From a virus, in IMG/VR virus record IMGVR_UViG_3300025889_000281, positions 1 to 40,287 of that record: DNA of 40,287 nucleotides. One strand, written 5' to 3'. Below are positions 31,932 to 39,068 of the stretch, one piece after another; the first letter of the stretch is position 1; each line of letters begins with the position of its first letter. Below the pieces are notes generated by a model that saw only the letters and a list, made by a program, of their open reading frames with translations, made no database searches and had not been told where the DNA came from. Both the position numbers and the translations under genes were made by a program.

Positions 31932-32065
31932 GTTCTTTTAATCCTCGGGTCATGTATCCATTGATCTTCACATTTAACTGGCTCGGGAGCCGGAACCTCA
32001 AAGAAGTCGGCTATCCCACAACCAGTAAGGTTAACTAGCAGCAACAGGGCTATCAGTCTTTTCAT
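31928..32065 (-). CDS. small lipoprotein, 45 aa, nested in phosphoesterase end
   Basis: The start ATG at 32065 follows GAGGAAG; the first 35 bases overlap the 3' end of the phosphoesterase gene in another frame. The product starts Lys-Arg-Leu-Ile, has a Leu-rich core and a lipobox Leu-Thr-Gly-Cys (C16), then Pro-rich sequence (Val-Pro-Ala-Pro-Glu-Pro-Val). It resembles an outer-membrane o-spanin (Rz1-like) of the lysis system. No matching inner-membrane spanin is directly upstream. An ATGA overlap links it to the next gene. Confidence 0.72.
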   Translation of the reverse strand: MKRLIALLLLVNLTGCGIADFFEVPAPEPVKCEDQWIHDPRIKRT

Positions 32066-32828
32066 ACTTCTTCCTCAAGTACTTTAAGCTCACAGGCATC
32101 TCGTCAAAGCTTCCGTTGTCCACCTCATGCAGCATCCAGACACCACGCCAGTAGTTGTTGCCTTGTGCTCCAAGGTAGTCCTCATCATGTAGGTAGCAGC
32201 ATCCTGAGAACAGACCAGTAAGCTGAGACCCATCTGCACGGTTCGCATAGGCTATCTGACGGCCTTGTACGTGTCCCATGACAGCAGACATATGACGCTT
32301 GGTCAGCAGGGCAGCAGCGGACGCTACAGGCCTTCCCATCACCCCACTTGTAAAGAAATGACAATAAACCACGCCGTCAATAACAACAGGAGTAAGGTAA
32401 TCAAACACCTCCCAACCAGCCTCTTCGTATCCAAGGTCTCCCATGCCAATTGTTCCATCAAGTTTTGGATCTCCTTCAACGGCTCGGGCAATTCGCTCTT
32501 CATGGTTTCCGAGTGTGAGGACCATTCGGGGTTTGTATTGTTTCTCTTTGTTTTTTCGTTGTCGCTCATTAAACTTCCTCATAGGGTCCAGCAATAGGTT
32601 CATTGCATACTTGGTTACTTCGATGTCCGTTTTGTAACGCCTGCCTTCAAAGCTCTTCTTGCCTACGTCATAAGATGAAAGGCTAGGCATATCAGAGAAG
32701 TCTCCAATGTTGATGATAACGTCAGGCTTCTTGTCAACAATATATTGCCCAACCCAGGATAGATACGAGAGATCGACTCCATCTTTAACTTGACAATCAG
32801 GTATTACTAAATGTGTTCGGCTGCTCAT
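32031..32828 (-). CDS. calcineurin-like metallophosphoesterase
   Basis: The 265-aa protein has the metal-binding motifs of this superfamily: D11 (Asp-Cys-Gln, where the usual His is Gln), Gly-Asp at 42-43, Gly-Asn-His-Glu at 107-110, H157 and Gly-His at 185-186 followed by Gln-Gly. Such phage enzymes may act on nucleotides or DNA ends; the substrate cannot be told from sequence. It lies between the small endonuclease region and the reductase genes. Its end carries the nested lipoprotein gene. Confidence 0.85.
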   Translation of the reverse strand: MSSRTHLVIPDCQVKDGVDLSYLSWVGQYIVDKKPDVIINIGDFSDMPSLSSYDVGKKSFEGRRYKTDIEVTKYAMNLLLDPMRKFNERQRKNKEKQYKPRMVLTLGNHEERIARAVEGDPKLDGTIGMGDLGYEEAGWEVFDYLTPVVIDGVVYCHFFTSGVMGRPVASAAALLTKRHMSAVMGHVQGRQIAYANRADGSQLTGLFSGCCYLHDEDYLGAQGNNYWRGVWMLHEVDNGSFDEMPVSLKYLRKKYEKTDSPVAAS

Positions 32829-33057
32829 TCTTTACTTGCTCCTTAATGTTATAGCCATAGGCTGCACCGAGGAAATCTAAAAACATATCGTGTACGTCTT
32901 GCCATGATGCCCAGTCACTGACTTCGATCTCTTTGGTCAGGACATCTCTTACTGTCTCTTCTCCAGGGTAAATCTGCGCTTCATGCACAAACTTGAACTT
33001 CATCGTTGGTGCTTTCTTAATCTCTTCTACCTCGTAGGGTACACCACTCACTCTCAT
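32797..33057 (-). CDS. hypothetical protein, 86 aa
   Basis: This is a mixed alpha/beta small acidic protein with Trp-Ala-Ser-Trp-Gln-Asp-Val-His-Asp-Met-Phe in the middle. It overlaps the endonuclease end by 4 nt upstream (ATGA) and the phosphoesterase start by 32 nt downstream. I do not recognise it. The overlaps support translation inside the leftward operon. Confidence 0.68.
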   Translation of the reverse strand: MRVSGVPYEVEEIKKAPTMKFKFVHEAQIYPGEETVRDVLTKEIEVSDWASWQDVHDMFLDFLGAAYGYNIKEQVKNEQPNTFSNT

Positions 33058-33401
33058 GATCTAGCCTCCTTCAATAATCTAAAAAAGTATTCAGCATCTA
33101 CAACTACCAGGGGGCATCTTCGATTCTGTTTAATAACGACAACAGCTTCTCGCGCTTCTGGCGTGTTTGTTTTTGCTTGGTCATAGTAACCGTATACGGC
33201 AATTCGATCCCTTGACTTGCACTCCACAGAAATGCCAAGTCTCTGTCCCGCTCCTGCGCTGAAGAGGATATCTTCCCCACCCGCCCCCATACTGGTTGAT
33301 CGGATGTCTTCAATGGTTAGTTCCTTGAAGTTCGCTAGTAACTGGTCCCGAGTCCATTGCTGTAGTAATCTTCCTTTGTTCTTTGCGCTGCTTGGTTTCA
33401 A
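33054..33401 (-). CDS. small endonuclease, PD-(D/E)xK type
   Basis: With a TTG start at 33401 the protein is 115 aa and begins Lys-Pro-Ser-Ser-Ala-Lys-Asn-Lys-Gly-Arg, the usual N-terminus of this phage endonuclease family. The catalytic core is Gly-Gly-E43-D44 and E60-x-K62 (Val-Glu-Cys-Lys). Such proteins are thought to resolve or cut branched DNA in replication or packaging. An ATG at 33455 would add 18 residues and lengthen the out-of-frame overlap with the upstream gene to 146 nt; GAAGGG lies before the TTG, so I favour it. Confidence 0.75.
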   Translation of the reverse strand: MKPSSAKNKGRLLQQWTRDQLLANFKELTIEDIRSTSMGAGGEDILFSAGAGQRLGISVECKSRDRIAVYGYYDQAKTNTPEAREAVVVIKQNRRCPLVVVDAEYFFRLLKEARS

Positions 33402-33651
33402 GGTTAATTGCCCTTCGTTTAATGATCCACGCTTTCGGTATGTGCATTCTAGCATTACTCATTGTCTTTGACCATGTAGCTGCAACCACGATTGCGTCTT
33501 TCGTTTCATCAATAATATACCCTACTGTGTGACATGCATGCAAGGAAGCTTTGACATTCTCTTCCCAGCCTAGATCTGCTACTGCATCAACCCACTCTAA
33601 GTAGACAAGCTTGGGGGTTGCCACAACTCGTTTTCTTTTCTTCTTATCCAT
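33310..33651 (-). CDS. hypothetical phage protein, 113 aa
   Basis: After a basic start (Asp-Lys-Lys-Lys-Arg-Lys-Arg) it shows Tyr-Leu-Glu-Trp-Val-Asp-Ala-Val, Val-Gly-Tyr-Ile-Ile-Asp-Glu-Thr-Lys-Asp-Ala-Ile-Val-Val-Ala and Ile-Pro-Lys-Ala-Trp-Ile-Ile, as in small phage proteins with a beta-barrel look. The last 30 residues overlap the endonuclease gene in another frame and the first 19 codons overlap the exonuclease end. The function is unknown. Confidence 0.65.
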   Translation of the reverse strand: MDKKKRKRVVATPKLVYLEWVDAVADLGWEENVKASLHACHTVGYIIDETKDAIVVAATWSKTMSNARMHIPKAWIIKRRAINLETKQRKEQRKITTAMDSGPVTSELQGTNH

Positions 33652-34280
33652 AGTAACTGGGCCATCTCCGTCATGCGGTGAATATCGTTGTCATACGCCG
33701 CAAGAACTGCGGTGAATAGTTCCTGCTCGGTAAGAGCATCACCAAGGATCTTATCAGCTTTCTTAGGACCAATGCCTTTAAGACCAGGAATGTTGTCCAC
33801 TCTGTCCCCAGTAAGGACTTGCTTGTAGAAGGTTCGTAGTGTGTCATCCTCATCAACAAAGTACTTGTGATCCTTGTTGAAATTATAATGCCAACCGCGA
33901 ATCATGTCAAGGTCTTTGTCGATACTATAGATCATGTAATCCTCAATGTCCATTGTATAGGCTTTAATCCCTATAGCATCGTCAGCTTCTTGACCTTCCA
34001 CAACTTCAAATCCCCAAGACTTTACGAGGTATTCCCGAAGGAGCTCGTAGTGCTGCGGCTTAGGGGCACTCCTGTTCCCTTTGTAAGGGGCTTCCTTGGC
34101 TATCTCCACACGATAATTGTTGGAGCCTGTCAAGTACCCTTGATAGTCACCTATCTCAGGCATCATGATTAGGTCTTCAACAAATGAGGCCATCCTAGAA
34201 ATGGCAATACCCTTGCTCTCCCCTTCGGAAGCGAACCCCACTCGGTATACAAAGATATCACCATCTAGAATAGCCAGCAT
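33597..34280 (-). CDS. 5'-3' exonuclease / flap nuclease
   Basis: The 227-aa protein shows the FEN-family acidic residues D6 and D8, E98-D100-D101, D121-D123 and D159-D162, plus a helix-hairpin-helix (Gly-Leu-Lys-Gly-Ile-Gly-Pro-Lys-Lys-Ala at 166-175). It resembles T7 gp6 and removes RNA primers or degrades host DNA from 5' ends. It is shorter than T7 gp6 (about 300 aa). A perfect promoter is embedded in the gene at 33882-33910. One-base overlap with the following 76-aa gene start. Confidence 0.9.
   Translation of the reverse strand: MLAILDGDIFVYRVGFASEGESKGIAISRMASFVEDLIMMPEIGDYQGYLTGSNNYRVEIAKEAPYKGNRSAPKPQHYELLREYLVKSWGFEVVEGQEADDAIGIKAYTMDIEDYMIYSIDKDLDMIRGWHYNFNKDHKYFVDEDDTLRTFYKQVLTGDRVDNIPGLKGIGPKKADKILGDALTEQELFTAVLAAYDNDIHRMTEMAQLLWIRRKENELWQPPSLST
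33882..33910 (-). promoter_or_regulatory. sigma70 promoter inside exonuclease gene
   Basis: Minus strand: TTGACA (33910-33905), 17 bases, TATAAT (33887-33882). All twelve bases match consensus, in the middle of the exonuclease gene. It would boost the endonuclease, phosphoesterase and lipoprotein genes. Confidence 0.78.
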
Positions 34281-34510
34281 TACTTGACCTTAAACTTGTC
34301 GAGGAAGTCAGCCATCTGACGCAGGGCAGTAGCTGCTACCTTCGTAGAGTTAAAGGTGTCATCGTTAATGATGACTTCACCACTCGGATAGACAGAGAAC
34401 TGAAAGGTGTCAGGCCAAATACCATGAAGGTCAGGCACTTCTACCTCGTACACCGCACGATTCTCCTTGACAGATCCTGATACTACTGGTTTCTTTGCTG
34501 CTTTGGTCAT
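34280..34510 (-). CDS. hypothetical protein, 76 aa, after SSB
   Basis: A Lys/Ala-rich N-terminus leads into a short beta region (Tyr-Glu-Val-Glu-Val-Pro-Asp-Leu) and a C-terminal helix ending Asp-Lys-Phe-Lys-Val-Lys. No motif is recognised. It starts 10 nt after the SSB stop with AAGGAG-type spacing, and its last base is shared with the exonuclease start. The neighbourhood suggests a replication accessory. Confidence 0.68.
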   Translation of the reverse strand: MTKAAKKPVVSGSVKENRAVYEVEVPDLHGIWPDTFQFSVYPSGEVIINDDTFNSTKVAATALRQMADFLDKFKVK

Positions 34511-34520
34511 TCTAGTCTCC

Positions 34521-34931
34521 TTAAAGTGCTTCGGTTAGATCTTCGGCTGGCTCATCCTTGGTGTACTCAATGAGATCAGTCACGATTAGTTTGTTGATAC
34601 CTGCTCCAATACCTTTGTTGCCAGCATTGTTGTATTGATACGGCTTAATCAATGCGACACCTTTTGACCCGTTACCAATCTTGACGTTGATTGGGGCTCC
34701 GTTCTCATCCACCACAGGGATGGGATAGTTCGCTGATTTAGCAGTGACAAAGAAACCCTTGTCATCATACTTGGGGTTAGTGCGAACGCTAATGCCCATG
34801 TCTTCGAGTGCCTGGATCGCATTCTTGGACAGATTACAAAGGTCAACCTGATACTTGCCTGACTTTACATTACGCTCGGCTGTATTGGCCCACATGATAT
34901 CAGCTTTTACTTTGATTGGTTTCAATTCCAT
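34521..34931 (-). CDS. single-stranded DNA-binding protein
   Basis: The 136-aa protein has the OB-fold pattern of podophage SSBs: an opening Lys-Val-Lys-Ala-Asp-Ile-Met-Trp-Ala, Gly-Lys-Tyr-Gln-Val-Asp-Leu, then Gly-Phe-Phe-Val-Thr-Ala-Lys-Ser and Ile-Gly-Asn-Gly-Ser-Lys-Gly. The C-terminus is acidic (Asp-Glu-Pro-Ala-Glu-Asp), as in T7 gp2.5, where it contacts polymerase and helicase. It coats ssDNA in replication. Two promoters lie just upstream. Confidence 0.85.
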   Translation of the reverse strand: MELKPIKVKADIMWANTAERNVKSGKYQVDLCNLSKNAIQALEDMGISVRTNPKYDDKGFFVTAKSANYPIPVVDENGAPINVKIGNGSKGVALIKPYQYNNAGNKGIGAGINKLIVTDLIEYTKDEPAEDLTEAL

Positions 34932-34965
34932 TTAGTTCTCCTGAACAAGTTAAGTTAGTACTACT

Positions 34966-34994
34966 ATTATACCACACTATTGCAGGGTTAGCAA
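34966..34994 (-). promoter_or_regulatory. leftward promoter before SSB gene
   Basis: Minus strand: TATAAT (34971-34966) with extended TGG, 17 bases from a weak -35 TTGCTA (34994-34989). It lies at the end of the 77-aa gene and about 35 bases before the SSB ATG. Confidence 0.7.
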
Positions 34995-35210
34995 GTTCTC
35001 TGGAGCCCCGCTCTCCAGTGAGTGATCGAGCATATCATACACTAGCCCTACCATCTCAAATGCTTCATCTAATTCTACTGAGGATCGTGCATTGACCTGA
35101 CCATCCTTGACTCCGATTATAACAAAATTTTCCTGGGTTGTCAACCAGTCAATCAGATCCGTCCATACTTTCATTTGCTCTGGTGTTAAACTCAATGCGT
35201 GTCTCCCCAA
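34977..35210 (-). CDS. hypothetical protein, 77 aa, after polymerase
   Basis: This helical acidic protein has Leu-Thr-Pro-Glu-Gln-Met-Lys-Val-Trp near the start and Glu-Leu-Asp-Glu-Ala-Phe-Glu in the middle. It overlaps the DNA polymerase gene end by 19 nt. I do not recognise it. A consensus promoter lies inside it at 35116-35144. Confidence 0.68.
   Translation of the reverse strand: MGRHALSLTPEQMKVWTDLIDWLTTQENFVIIGVKDGQVNARSSVELDEAFEMVGLVYDMLDHSLESGAPENLLTLQ
35116..35144 (-). promoter_or_regulatory. sigma70 promoter inside the 77-aa gene
   Basis: Minus strand: TTGACA (35144-35139), 17 bases, TATAAT (35121-35116), with extended TGT. Together with the site at 34966 it forms a tandem pair for the SSB gene, whose product is needed in high amounts. 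Confidence 0.8.
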
Positions 35211-36856
35211 TTGTTACCTATATTTGCCTCGCCGTCAAGTGGACATTGCAAGTTAAACTTCTGCCCTGCTTGACGAATACTTTGAATACCCATAGCTGCT
35301 ACCATATCAGCGTCCTCCTCAGCTACCTCGATCTGCCACTCGTCATGCACGTTAGCGACAAACCTAGCGTCCAGTTTCATGGTCCTGATCTTACGATCTA
35401 GCAGCACCAGGGCCTTCTTCATTACAATTGCACCAGCACCCTGTAAGAGCGTGTTAAGTGCAGCGTGTGCGGAACGAATTTGCAGATGCCTTCCGTCCAG
35501 CCCTTTAATCCAGCCTTTCGCAGAGTCCCTCTCAACTTTTGTTCTGAGTGCTTTGAGCGCGGGAGTGTTATCAAGAAATTTCTGTAAGATCCCCTGACCC
35601 TTCGCTTGGCTAACACCAGCAATAGTTGCGATTTTCCCTGGTCCGCAGCCGTATAGCAGGGCATAGATGAAAGTCTTCGCCTGATCCCTGGTTGCCAGTC
35701 CCGCAGATACTTGGTTTTTGGTGTGAATGTCAGTACCGTCCTCTTTCCTCCCCTCAACAACCGCTTTAGCATACTCCTTGTCTCCCATATAGTGAGCCAG
35801 CATACGTAGCTCTAATCCTGATGCATCAATACCAACCAGTTTATAGCCCCCTGGTACGATCCAGCATTCTCTGCACTCCTTACCCCACGGACTACCTGAG
35901 GAAGGCACCTGAGCCATATTAGGGCTGTTGTGTGTCATCCTACCTGTGACTGCTCCGTTGGTGAACACCTTACCGTGAACCCGTCCATCTTCGGCTGCAC
36001 ACTCAAGCCAGGATTCAACCTGAGCCACCCGTTTCTGAATGAGCAGGTACTCGGCAATCTTTCTTGCTTCTGGTATATCAACTCCAGCCAGTACTGATTC
36101 ATCAACCACCACCTGTCCTTTCTCAGTGAACTTATTGGGCTTCCATCCAAGTGATTGGAGTCGCTTAGCAATCTGTTGACGTGAGCCTGGGTTGAATGTT
36201 TCGATGTCATCCTTCAGCCTCTTACCAGTTTTCTCAGAGTAACGCTCAGTGACAATTGGAGGAAAGATAGCTTGGAGATCCTCTTCGATCTGGGAAAGCG
36301 TTGACTTCCAATCGGCAACGAGACAAGTGGCTTTTGTTCTGTCGAGTAGAAATCCATGCTGCTCCTGAGCTCTGATGATTCTTGCAACTTCATGTTCGAG
36401 TTCATTGCTTTCACCCCAATCCTTGAGTTCGTTGGTCAATCGTTTATACAACTCATGTGTTACGTGTACGTCTTGAATACAGTAGTCAATCATCTCCTGA
36501 CTTAGACCGAGATCGAAGTCGCTGAAGCTCCCTTTGTTTTTCCCTAGCCTCTTCCCCCATGCGTCTAGACTGTGCCCGCCCTCTAGCTGGGGATTCCACA
36601 GCCTGCTCATCACTAGCGTATCTGCTACTGGGTTCGATTGCGTCTTCAAGTTCCATCGCTGATTCAATATCGGTAAGTCGAACGAAATGAGATTGTGTCC
36701 AACGAGTCTGTCGCTTTCCTTTAAATACTCGCTCAACTTTTTTGGTTCCGTCCATACGTTTACTTCCCCCGTCTCTGTGTCTTTGGTAACGCAGCACCAA
36801 ATGGTGTCATGCTTGGTGTTTGTTTCAATGTCAAGGATTATTGTCCTATAGTCCAT
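35192..36856 (-). CDS. T7-like family A DNA polymerase
   Basis: The 554-aa protein copies the phage genome. The proofreading 3'-5' exonuclease motifs are D9-x-E11, His-Asn...D60, and Y125-x3-D129. Polymerase motif A is Asp-Ala-Ser-Gly-Leu-Glu-Leu (D344), motif B R390-x3-K394-x3-Y398-x3-Y402-Gly (tyrosine at the dNTP-selecting position, as in T7), motif C His-Asp-Glu (504-506). Compared with T7 (704 aa) the thumb segment before Phe-Asn-Pro-Gly-Ser-Arg is about 20 instead of more than 70 residues, so the thioredoxin-binding insertion is missing. Overlap with the helicase end is 11 nt. Confidence 0.95.
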   Translation of the reverse strand: MDYRTIILDIETNTKHDTIWCCVTKDTETGEVNVWTEPKKLSEYLKESDRLVGHNLISFDLPILNQRWNLKTQSNPVADTLVMSRLWNPQLEGGHSLDAWGKRLGKNKGSFSDFDLGLSQEMIDYCIQDVHVTHELYKRLTNELKDWGESNELEHEVARIIRAQEQHGFLLDRTKATCLVADWKSTLSQIEEDLQAIFPPIVTERYSEKTGKRLKDDIETFNPGSRQQIAKRLQSLGWKPNKFTEKGQVVVDESVLAGVDIPEARKIAEYLLIQKRVAQVESWLECAAEDGRVHGKVFTNGAVTGRMTHNSPNMAQVPSSGSPWGKECRECWIVPGGYKLVGIDASGLELRMLAHYMGDKEYAKAVVEGRKEDGTDIHTKNQVSAGLATRDQAKTFIYALLYGCGPGKIATIAGVSQAKGQGILQKFLDNTPALKALRTKVERDSAKGWIKGLDGRHLQIRSAHAALNTLLQGAGAIVMKKALVLLDRKIRTMKLDARFVANVHDEWQIEVAEEDADMVAAMGIQSIRQAGQKFNLQCPLDGEANIGNNWGDTH

Positions 36857-38435
36857 CAGTAAAGGTTTCCGTCATTCGTCCAGTCATCTTATCATAGTAC
36901 AACGAACAAGCTGGTCCTGTCATGCCAGAGAAACGATTCTTCAGTACTCGAACCCTGGTGGTGTGACGGTCCTGTAGATCTTCTGCCTGCCCGTTGCGCT
37001 CCAATCCTATCACAAGATCAGACAACTGTCCAATACTACCTGACCCTCGAAGCTGGCTCAAACTTGTAGCTGCACCTTCCTCATGGCCCTTGGTGTCAGG
37101 ACGCTTCAGGTGTGAGACAGCGAACAGGCACACTCCAGTCTCTGCTACGATCATGCGTAGCTTGGTCATGATCTCGTCCAAAGCTTTGCGCTCGTCACCA
37201 TTCTCCTGACTTGACACAACGATACTTACGTGATCAAGGAAAATGTATTTACAACCAAGAGCTTTTGCCATGAACCGCACTCTGGAGATGATGTTGTCAA
37301 CTCCCGTGCTACCAAAATGATCAAACAGATAGAGCCTATCAGTTCCAAGAGTATCCTCAAAACTGAAACGAAGTTCTTCATCACTTGCCTCCGCGTCTGG
37401 TAGGTGTAGTGGCTTGTTGATGGACAGACTCATCAGGCTGCGAGCAGTCTTCTTAACAGATTCCTCCAGGAACATCAAGCCAATATTATCGTTGGTGTTC
37501 TTCAGGGTGTGATAGACAATCTCACGTAGGAATTGTGACTTGCCTAACCCAGAGCCTGCAGTGACAGTGATGAGCTCACCAGTACGGATGCCATAGGTCA
37601 GTTCGTTCAAGCCAGAGAACGGGTACATCACCTCTGCTCTTTCGACTGGCTGGTTGACAAGACTCCACAAAGTACTGCCACAGACGATGCCATCTGGTAC
37701 GTACTGTTCTGACTTCCACCATTGGTCTACGAATCCTTTTGATTGTTGTGCGGCGAGATAGTCACACGCATCTTTGAGCCCTTGCTCATGTTTGAACACT
37801 CTAGCTTTGGTTCCAAATAGTTCAGCAACCTGAGCAGCAGCAGTTCTACCTTGTTCGTCAGAGTCAAAGCAGATAACCACATTCTCGAACGAGTCGATCC
37901 ACTCATAATTCGCCTTGCAATCTGCAAGTGCTGACCCTGCACCGTTTCGTATACTGACAACAGGATAACGTGAACCCAGCATTTGATACGCTGCGAGCGC
38001 GTCAAACTCTCCTTCGACAAGCGTGACATACTTCCCTCCTTTTGTGAATAGCTGCTGACCGAAGAGCCCTGCTTCCTTCCAGGAACCCTCGATGCTGAAT
38101 TGCTTTTGTTCTGTCCCTCTTTTCTTGTAGGCTACAAGCTGCTCAGAGCCATTGTAATAGGGGAAATAATAGTGATTGTTGGTGATACCGACACCATAGT
38201 CCAGACAAGTGTCCCTGGCAATGCCCCTGGAAGCCACGGAACGGTACTCTAGAGCCGTTGGTTGGACCAGGGTAAGGGTATGCATAGTCATCTTCTCTTT
38301 CAGCGGCGTAGAGACGCTATTGGACCGTCTTGTGACCCCACAGGAATAGCACTTGGTTCCCCAGTCATAGGTAGTCAAGGCATCAGACGAGCCACAGTCA
38401 GGACAAGGTTGATGGGATTGTAGTTGTTCAGCCAT
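36846..38435 (-). CDS. T7 gp4-like DNA primase-helicase
   Basis: The 529-aa protein has a zinc module (C11, C14, C29, C32), a TOPRIM primase core (E141-Gly-E143 and D191-x-D193), Walker A Ala-Gly-Ser-Gly-Leu-Gly-Lys-Ser (293-300) and Walker B ending at D401. The helicase motif Gly-Ser-Gly-Ser-Ile-Gly-Gln lies in the C-terminal half. It unwinds the fork and lays down primers. Methionines at 49 and 51 lie between zinc module and core, as in T7 where an internal start yields a helicase without zinc module. Confidence 0.95.
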   Translation of the reverse strand: MAEQLQSHQPCPDCGSSDALTTYDWGTKCYSCGVTRRSNSVSTPLKEKMTMHTLTLVQPTALEYRSVASRGIARDTCLDYGVGITNNHYYFPYYNGSEQLVAYKKRGTEQKQFSIEGSWKEAGLFGQQLFTKGGKYVTLVEGEFDALAAYQMLGSRYPVVSIRNGAGSALADCKANYEWIDSFENVVICFDSDEQGRTAAAQVAELFGTKARVFKHEQGLKDACDYLAAQQSKGFVDQWWKSEQYVPDGIVCGSTLWSLVNQPVERAEVMYPFSGLNELTYGIRTGELITVTAGSGLGKSQFLREIVYHTLKNTNDNIGLMFLEESVKKTARSLMSLSINKPLHLPDAEASDEELRFSFEDTLGTDRLYLFDHFGSTGVDNIISRVRFMAKALGCKYIFLDHVSIVVSSQENGDERKALDEIMTKLRMIVAETGVCLFAVSHLKRPDTKGHEEGAATSLSQLRGSGSIGQLSDLVIGLERNGQAEDLQDRHTTRVRVLKNRFSGMTGPACSLYYDKMTGRMTETFTDGL

Positions 38436-38626
38436 TAGAACGGTAGATCCTCGAAGTCAGTTGGGCTAGATTTCTTCTTCTCGAAAGCTTGACGCTGTTT
38501 AAAGAGGTCAGACAAGTCCTCAAACACCTTCTCCTTGCCTAACATTTCCATGTAGTCAACGACATCAGTGAGACAGAACCAGTAGCGTCCTTCCTCACAG
38601 GCTTGTTCGTAACCATCGTCATACAT
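38435..38626 (-). CDS. hypothetical protein, 63 aa, ahead of primase-helicase
   Basis: The acidic, aromatic-rich start (Tyr-Asp-Asp-Gly-Tyr-Glu-Gln-Ala-Cys) is followed by a Lys/Glu helix. AGAGGAG lies six bases before the ATG. Its stop shares a base with the helicase ATG (TAATG), so the two are co-translated. It is first in the transcript from the promoter at 38728-38756. No family is recognised. Confidence 0.72.
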   Translation of the reverse strand: MYDDGYEQACEEGRYWFCLTDVVDYMEMLGKEKVFEDLSDLFKQRQAFEKKKSSPTDFEDLPF

Positions 38627-38742
38627 TTGGAGCTCCTCTGAATAGATTTAAATAGTAGTGATAAGAAGTAATAATAATAGTAATCATAAATATTAAATAA
38701 GGAACTAATAAGAAACTATAAAGTATTATTGTAGCACATTTT
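38627..38742 (-). other. AT-rich leader of the replication genes
   Basis: About 116 bases of strongly AT-rich sequence separate the zinc-finger gene from the 63-aa gene. It holds short direct repeats of TAGTA/TAATA type and the -10 box at 38728, so most of it is the 5' leader of the helicase-polymerase message. I see no ORF or stable hairpin. Confidence 0.5.
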
Positions 38743-38756
38743 TTAAGAAAAGTCAA
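38728..38756 (-). promoter_or_regulatory. leftward promoter of replication genes
   Basis: Minus strand: TTGACT (38756-38751), 17 bases, TACAAT (38733-38728), extended TGC. One mismatch in each box. The -35 lies in the last codons of the zinc-finger gene. Confidence 0.75.
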
Positions 38757-38937
38757 GAGGCTCATCATCTTCTGTCTCTCCATCCTCATGTTCTAAGTCT
38801 GGTCTGTCAACCACATCCATGTCATCCTCAACAAAGACAAAACACCTGTTGCACAGATCAATGTACTCGTTAGTGTGTGCTGACTTTCTTGTTGATTCAT
38901 AGTCAGTCAGGATACAATCACAGGACAAACATCTCAT
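38743..38937 (-). CDS. small zinc-finger protein, 64 aa
   Basis: Started at the ATG at 38937, which forms an ATGA overlap with the previous gene, the protein has C3, C6, C8 and C29, C32, plus the stretch Thr-Asp-Tyr-Glu-Ser-Thr-Arg-Lys-Ser, a known small phage zinc-finger pattern. The C-terminal third is very acidic (Asp/Glu). It could regulate transcription or modulate host proteins; nothing in the sequence decides. The earlier ATG at 38949 would overlap the previous gene by four codons. Confidence 0.8.
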   Translation of the reverse strand: MRCLSCDCILTDYESTRKSAHTNEYIDLCNRCFVFVEDDMDVVDRPDLEHEDGETEDDEPLDFS

Positions 38938-39068
38938 AGTAGAACCCATTCCCTTGTTTCAGTGTGGTATTTATACAACAGTCCGTTGTTGCCTAGCCCA
39001 ATGATGTTACCTTTTGGGTCAGATGTAATCCCTACAATCTCTAGGGGCTTTTTAGGTACAATGTCCAT
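38934..39068 (-). CDS. small hypothetical protein, 44 aa
   Basis: I read this by hand: ATG at 39068 overlapping the previous stop (TGATG), stop at 38934-38936 overlapping the zinc-finger start (ATGA). It contains Ile-Val-Gly-Ile-Thr-Ser-Asp-Pro-Lys-Gly-Asn-Ile-Ile-Gly-Leu, then Gly-Leu-Leu-Tyr-Lys-Tyr and Trp-Val-Leu-Leu, like one blade of a beta-propeller. I recall similar short phage proteins of unknown role. Both overlaps support it. Confidence 0.72.
   Translation of the reverse strand: MDIVPKKPLEIVGITSDPKGNIIGLGNNGLLYKYHTETREWVLL

Noticed and set aside
34128-34133. TTGACA on the minus strand in the exonuclease gene with the GGTACTTGACA style
   Set aside because: No -10 box lies 15-19 bases downstream, so I do not call a promoter.
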